Part shown: piece after piece, positions 28,341-30,683 of the stretch
Numbering within the stretch: position 1 is the stretch's first letter
How the letters are laid out: every line of letters starts with the position of its first letter
Assembly: GCF_013403565.1 (NCBI RefSeq)
Contig: NZ_CP058629.1
Span: 1 to 30,683 of the forward strand
Direction: 5' to 3'
Length of the DNA stretch: 30,683 nt
Source: Chitinibacter bivalviorum
Lineage (GTDB): Bacteria; Pseudomonadota; Gammaproteobacteria; Burkholderiales; Chitinibacteraceae
Notes under the pieces: model-generated
Database searches by the model: none
Told to the model about the DNA's origin: nothing
What the model saw: only the letters and a program-made list of their open reading frames with translations
Translations under genes and position numbers: made by a program

Positions 28341-28465
28341 CACTTTCAGTCGCTTTATTGCACTGGTACAGAGTTCACCCGCCAAAGCGAACGCTGTATT
28401 TGTCTGGGCACCCTGCCCGGTTTATCTGTCAAGGCCCGCTCGCCAAAGCGGGCTTTGTCGTTTCT
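28341..28465 (+). ncRNA. Candidate antisense RNA controlling repA
   Basis: From the predicted start six bases after TACAAT to the terminator, about 120 nt. It is complementary to the repA leader, whose coding sequence starts at 28268 on the other strand. Internal hairpins include AGCG-AAC-GCT (28386 region) and GGGCA-CCC-TGCCC (about 28406-28418). ColE2-type plasmids use just such a short leader-antisense RNA to limit Rep synthesis and copy number. No protein is credible from the short frames here. Confidence 0.7.
28434..28465 (+). terminator. Rho-independent terminator of the antisense RNA
   Basis: Perfect 7-bp stem GCCCGCT / AGCGGGC (28434-28440, 28447-28453) followed by TTTGTCGTTTCT. Orientation fits the plus strand only. 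Confidence 0.75.
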
Positions 28466-28515
28466 GACTCTCCAGTTTTGTGCTGTCTGGTCAGCTCTCT
28501 CCTTTGCCATGACGG

Positions 28516-28827
28516 TCACTCGTCGGCATCCACAGACGCCGGTGCTTGCTTGTAGCCTCGCACCATCGTCTTGGGCACCCAGTGCTCCGTGTTCACATCA
28601 AACTTCATGATCCCGTAGGACTGCAAAACGCTTGCAGCTCCATCGAGACTCTGGAAGTACCGAAGGCCGCCACGGGCAGCACCCAGCACTCGCTCATTCA
28701 TTCCGGCCCGCACCACGATCAAGAGGCCCTTATCACCGGGTTCCACTCGGGCGGCGGAAACCGACCCAGCGGCGATGAGTTCCTTCAAAACCTTCGGCGC
28801 GACCACACTAGCAGTTGTCGTCAGCAT
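28516..28827 (-). CDS. Hypothetical protein in the parC position, 103 aa
   Basis: A small soluble protein with an N-terminal helical region (VLKELIAAGSVSAARVEPG), an ERVLGAARGGLRYF segment with several Arg, and an acidic tail. The first part reads like a DNA-binding helix pair, but no family is certain. It lies between repA and the parAB genes, where IncP-6 plasmids carry parC in my recollection. A strong promoter ends only two bases before the ATG, so the mRNA may be leaderless, or the true start lies slightly downstream. Confidence 0.65.
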   Translation of the reverse strand: MLTTTASVVAPKVLKELIAAGSVSAARVEPGDKGLLIVVRAGMNERVLGAARGGLRYFQSLDGAASVLQSYGIMKFDVNTEHWVPKTMVRGYKQAPASVDADE

Positions 28828-28829
28828 CG

Positions 28830-28858
28830 TTTATACCTTATTCCGCGCCCAATCGCAA
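28830..28858 (-). promoter_or_regulatory. Promoter of the 28516-28827 gene
   Basis: Minus strand: TTGCGA (28858-28853), 17-bp spacer, TATAAA (28835-28830). The ATG follows two bases after the -10, so transcription would begin at or just after the start codon. Confidence 0.65.
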
Positions 28859-28910
28859 CAATATCATGTTTCGTTGCGCCTGTCGCTGCATGGTGTTGGT
28901 GTCTTCATTT

Positions 28911-28930
28911 GTATGGACTATAGTCCATAC
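28911..28930. promoter_or_regulatory. Perfect 20-bp palindrome, putative operator
   Basis: GTATGGACTATAGTCCATAC, perfectly self-complementary, about 80 bp upstream of the 28827 start and 10 bp from repeat copy D. Contains TATAGT on both strands, so it may overlap a -10 element. Confidence 0.75.
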
Positions 28931-28938
28931 TGGAAATC

Positions 28939-28976
28939 GTTATATATATACATAGATAGGTATATACATACCTATC
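28939..28976. repeat. Intergenic TA-rich repeat, copy D
   Basis: GTTATATATATACATAG followed by the dyad GATAGGTATATACATACCTATC. It abuts the stop codon of the RHH partition gene. Confidence 0.8.
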
Positions 28977-29298
28977 AGCGCTTGAGGAAGGCTTCGAGCG
29001 CCTCGACCACGAGGTCTTTCTCGGTGACGCGCGTGCCCTTCTCTTCTGAGCGCTTGAGCGCTTCGCGGCGCAGGCGATCAGCCAGTTCCTCGGGGAAGTT
29101 GAAGATTTTTTGCACCCGTGCGCGGCCGTAGCGCTGCGTTTCCTCGGCAGCGGGCGGCGTGGCGGCCGGTGGCGTGGTCACGGCCGCAGGTGCCACCAGC
29201 GGCTTTTCGGCCTTGTCCGCCTCCCCGCCTTCAAGGAAGGCGGTCGGGTCTTTGGGCGGCTTGAACTGCGCCGTGTTGGGCTTGCCCTTCATGCTCAT
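28975..29298 (-). CDS. parB: Small ribbon-helix-helix partition protein (ParB/ParG-like)
   Basis: 107 aa from the ATG overlapping the parA stop (ATGA); the longer in-frame reading to 29412 would lie inside parA. The N-terminal 55 residues are Pro/Ala/Thr/Lys-rich and disordered. The C-terminal part (RVQKIFNFPEELADRLRREALKR, then VTEKDLVVEALEAFLKR) is an RHH dimerisation and DNA-binding domain. A mobile N-terminus with a C-terminal RHH is the ParG plan. In such type Ib systems this protein binds the centromere and represses the par promoter. The TA-rich repeats around parA are its most likely sites. Confidence 0.8.
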   Translation of the reverse strand: MSMKGKPNTAQFKPPKDPTAFLEGGEADKAEKPLVAPAAVTTPPAATPPAAEETQRYGRARVQKIFNFPEELADRLRREALKRSEEKGTRVTEKDLVVEALEAFLKR

Positions 29299-29921
29299 GC
29301 CATCACCTCCTTGAAGAAGGCTTCCATCTCGGCAATGGCGGCTTGATCGCGGCCCAGCTCCTGAACGCTCGCGCCTTCGCCGATGGCGCGGCGGAAAGCC
29401 ACCCGCTCGCACACCTTGGTCGGCAGCACGGTCAGCTTCTGCTCGGCCAAGAATTCCAGCATTTCGGCCGCATCCTTGGTGCGCGGATCGACACGGGTCA
29501 GCAGCACGCGCACATCCAGCTCGGGGTTGTAGTCGCGGGCCAGCTCGACCACTTCCAGCAAGTCGGTCATGGCGGCAGCGTCCAGATTGCTCGCGCCAAT
29601 CGGGATCACGGCACGCTGGGCCAGCAGCAGCGCGGAGCGCAGACCAACCGAATCACGGCCACCGGCATCAACGACGACATGCTCGAAGCCGCTGGCCAAC
29701 TGCTTGCCTTCGGCCAAGATCGCCTTACCAGCGAGGCAGGTGGTGGTGGGCGACGGGTCGTATTGCGTCTCACGACGCCAAGCAGCCCAGCTCGCGGCCG
29801 AGGCCTGCGGGTCGCCGTCGATCAGGAGGGTCTTGCCCTGCCGGGCCAGCATCACTGCCAAATGCACAGCGGTCGTGGTCTTGCCGACGCCGCCCTTGGT
29901 GTTCACACACGCGAAGATCAT
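29295..29921 (-). CDS. parA: ParA partition ATPase (type Ib, ParF/IncC-like)
   Basis: 208 aa with TAGGAG nine bases before the ATG. Deviant Walker A KGGVGKTT (residues 9-16), Walker A' at LIDGDPQASA, and Walker B VVVDAGG. No N-terminal helix-turn-helix, so it is the short type Ib form, as ParF. With the RHH protein it segregates plasmid copies over the nucleoid. Repeats E and F lie in its upstream region, E directly before the ribosome-binding site. Confidence 0.93.
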   Translation of the reverse strand: MIFACVNTKGGVGKTTTAVHLAVMLARQGKTLLIDGDPQASAASWAAWRRETQYDPSPTTTCLAGKAILAEGKQLASGFEHVVVDAGGRDSVGLRSALLLAQRAVIPIGASNLDAAAMTDLLEVVELARDYNPELDVRVLLTRVDPRTKDAAEMLEFLAEQKLTVLPTKVCERVAFRRAIGEGASVQELGRDQAAIAEMEAFFKEVMA

Positions 29922-29930
29922 GGGGTGCTC

Positions 29931-29952
29931 CTATAGATATATATACATACCG
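29931..29952. repeat. Intergenic TA-rich repeat, copy E (parA leader)
   Basis: CTATAGATATATATACATACCG; on the parA strand it reads CGGTATGTATATATATC and then overlaps the TAGGAG ribosome-binding site, so a protein bound here could also block translation. Confidence 0.85.
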
Positions 29953-30011
29953 ACGCAGCAGCAAAGCGGCTGACCATCGACCTGCCGGGTTCCTCCCCGG
30001 CGCTGGGACTC

Positions 30012-30034
30012 GGTAAGTATATATATACCTACCG
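30012..30034. repeat. Intergenic TA-rich repeat, copy F (parA promoter region)
   Basis: Near-perfect dyad CGGTAAGTATATATATACC then TACCG. On the minus strand TTGTGG lies 16 bp before TATACT inside this repeat, a possible parA promoter that the repeat-binding protein would occlude. Copies E and F are separated by about 60 bp. Confidence 0.8.
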
Positions 30035-30117
30035 ACCACAAGCGAATGGTAGCAGACTTTCGCGCCATCGCGTATAGTTTTAGTTGTACGCAACAACAAG
30101 TAGAAGAGAACGCACCG

Positions 30118-30681
30118 ATGCAGTTCAAGGTCATTCGACACCGCAACAAAGACGGCTCTTACAGGAAGGGCTACCGCGTCCAGTGCCTGCGGCGCGTCCG
30201 CGAGGTAACGCCGGATTTCCCGGAGGGGAAGAACGTGCAGCGCGTGATGGCCACGTTCGACCGTGAAGCGCGCGAGCTGCCTGCTGATGTGCGGGCCATC
30301 CTCACCCCGGCCGAAGTCGAAGAGTGGAAGGAATGGCGAGTCAAAGAGGACGAAGAGGAGTTGGCAGCGGCTGCCCAGTTTGAGCTGGACACGCTCGCTG
30401 AAAGCGCACGGGTGGCACGCATGGGCTTGGCCAAGGGCTATGCAACCACCACGCCGGACAACGCCGTCGCTATCCGCAAGGAGTTTCGAGCGCTCGCGCG
30501 GATGCTGATCGAGCTGGGTCTAATGCCTGAGCCGGTGCGCGGCCGCCCGGAAAAGGAAGAAGAGAGCGACTTGCCACTGCTGCCCAACTTTGCGCCGCCC
30601 GGCACGCCCGCCTACGAGTCCTACCAACGGCTGCTCGACGAGCACGAGCGAAAGAAAGCACAGACCAACGACGGAGGCTGA
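30118..30681 (+). CDS. Hypothetical protein, 187 aa, first gene of the 30118-3209 operon
   Basis: Starts at the ATG preceded by TAGAAGAGAA; read divergently from parA across repeats E and F. Highly charged and largely helical, with an N-terminal 35-residue beta-like segment (FKVIRHRNKDGSYRKGYRVQ), an acidic helix around residues 60-100 and a Pro-rich region near 150. No known family seen. Its stop is two bases from the window end, and GGAGG at 30673-30677 serves the next gene at base 1. Confidence 0.75.
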   Translation: MQFKVIRHRNKDGSYRKGYRVQCLRRVREVTPDFPEGKNVQRVMATFDREARELPADVRAILTPAEVEEWKEWRVKEDEEELAAAAQFELDTLAESARVARMGLAKGYATTTPDNAVAIRKEFRALARMLIELGLMPEPVRGRPEKEEESDLPLLPNFAPPGTPAYESYQRLLDEHERKKAQTNDGG

Positions 30682-30683
30682 CC

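Overview
The window reads as a complete circular plasmid of 30,683 bp opened at a start codon. The last bases carry a GGAGG six bases before the window end, and base 1 is an ATG, so the ends join into a normal ribosome-binding site and gene start. Genes are GC-rich and of the type found on broad-host-range plasmids of Gammaproteobacteria (Pseudomonas, Aeromonas, Enterobacterales). The rep/par arrangement (a 406-aa ColE2-type initiator, a short gene, a 107-aa ribbon-helix-helix protein and a 208-aa ParA) together with mobABCDE recalls IncP-6 plasmids. That assignment is from memory of gene order, not a search.

Layout. (1) 30118-3209, through the origin of numbering: a tightly coupled operon of nine genes, including two HAD-fold hydrolases and a DEDDh 3'-5' exonuclease. 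(2) 3277-4335: a DinJ/YafQ-type toxin-antitoxin pair with a third overlapping gene for a PD-(D/E)XK-like protein. (3) 4447-11048, minus strand: serine resolvase, a fused type IIG restriction-modification enzyme and a PHP+SMC-like ATPase (Ppl/TrlF type), in that transcription order; probably a defence module. (4) 11079-12092: the resolvase's res site, split by an 883-bp mini-transposon of the Tn402/Tn5053 family with a perfect 5-bp target duplication. (5) 12129-13106: BrnT/BrnA plus an unknown third gene. (6) 13148-19142: an IncQ2-like mobilization module (mobA with a RepB-type primase domain, mobB, oriT, mobC, mobD, mobE, one more gene) followed by what looks like a dead IncQ-type oriV with two 22-bp iterons. 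(7) 19273-25609: resistance mosaic: gamma-delta-type miniature element, truncated F-type resD, tet(C) with a chimeric tetR, aph(3')-Ia, strA-strB, a Tn5393 end and a truncated IS605-type tnpB. (8) 25624-26484: a small gene split by a 288-bp Tn3-family miniature element, then a structured non-coding stretch. (9) 26485-29921, minus strand: truncated primase gene, candidate oriV, repA with a plus-strand antisense RNA over its leader, and a ParA/RHH partition locus.

The most unusual backbone feature is a family of six intergenic TA-rich repeats (core GGTATATATATACC, with flanking TAGGTAT units) at 202, 3206, 26092, 28939, 29931 and 30012. Two lie in the parA upstream region and the others sit at module boundaries. 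They may be centromere/operator sites for the partition RHH protein, or seams used in module exchange. A second, unrelated repeat family (a G-rich 23-mer, four copies) is confined to the mobilization module.
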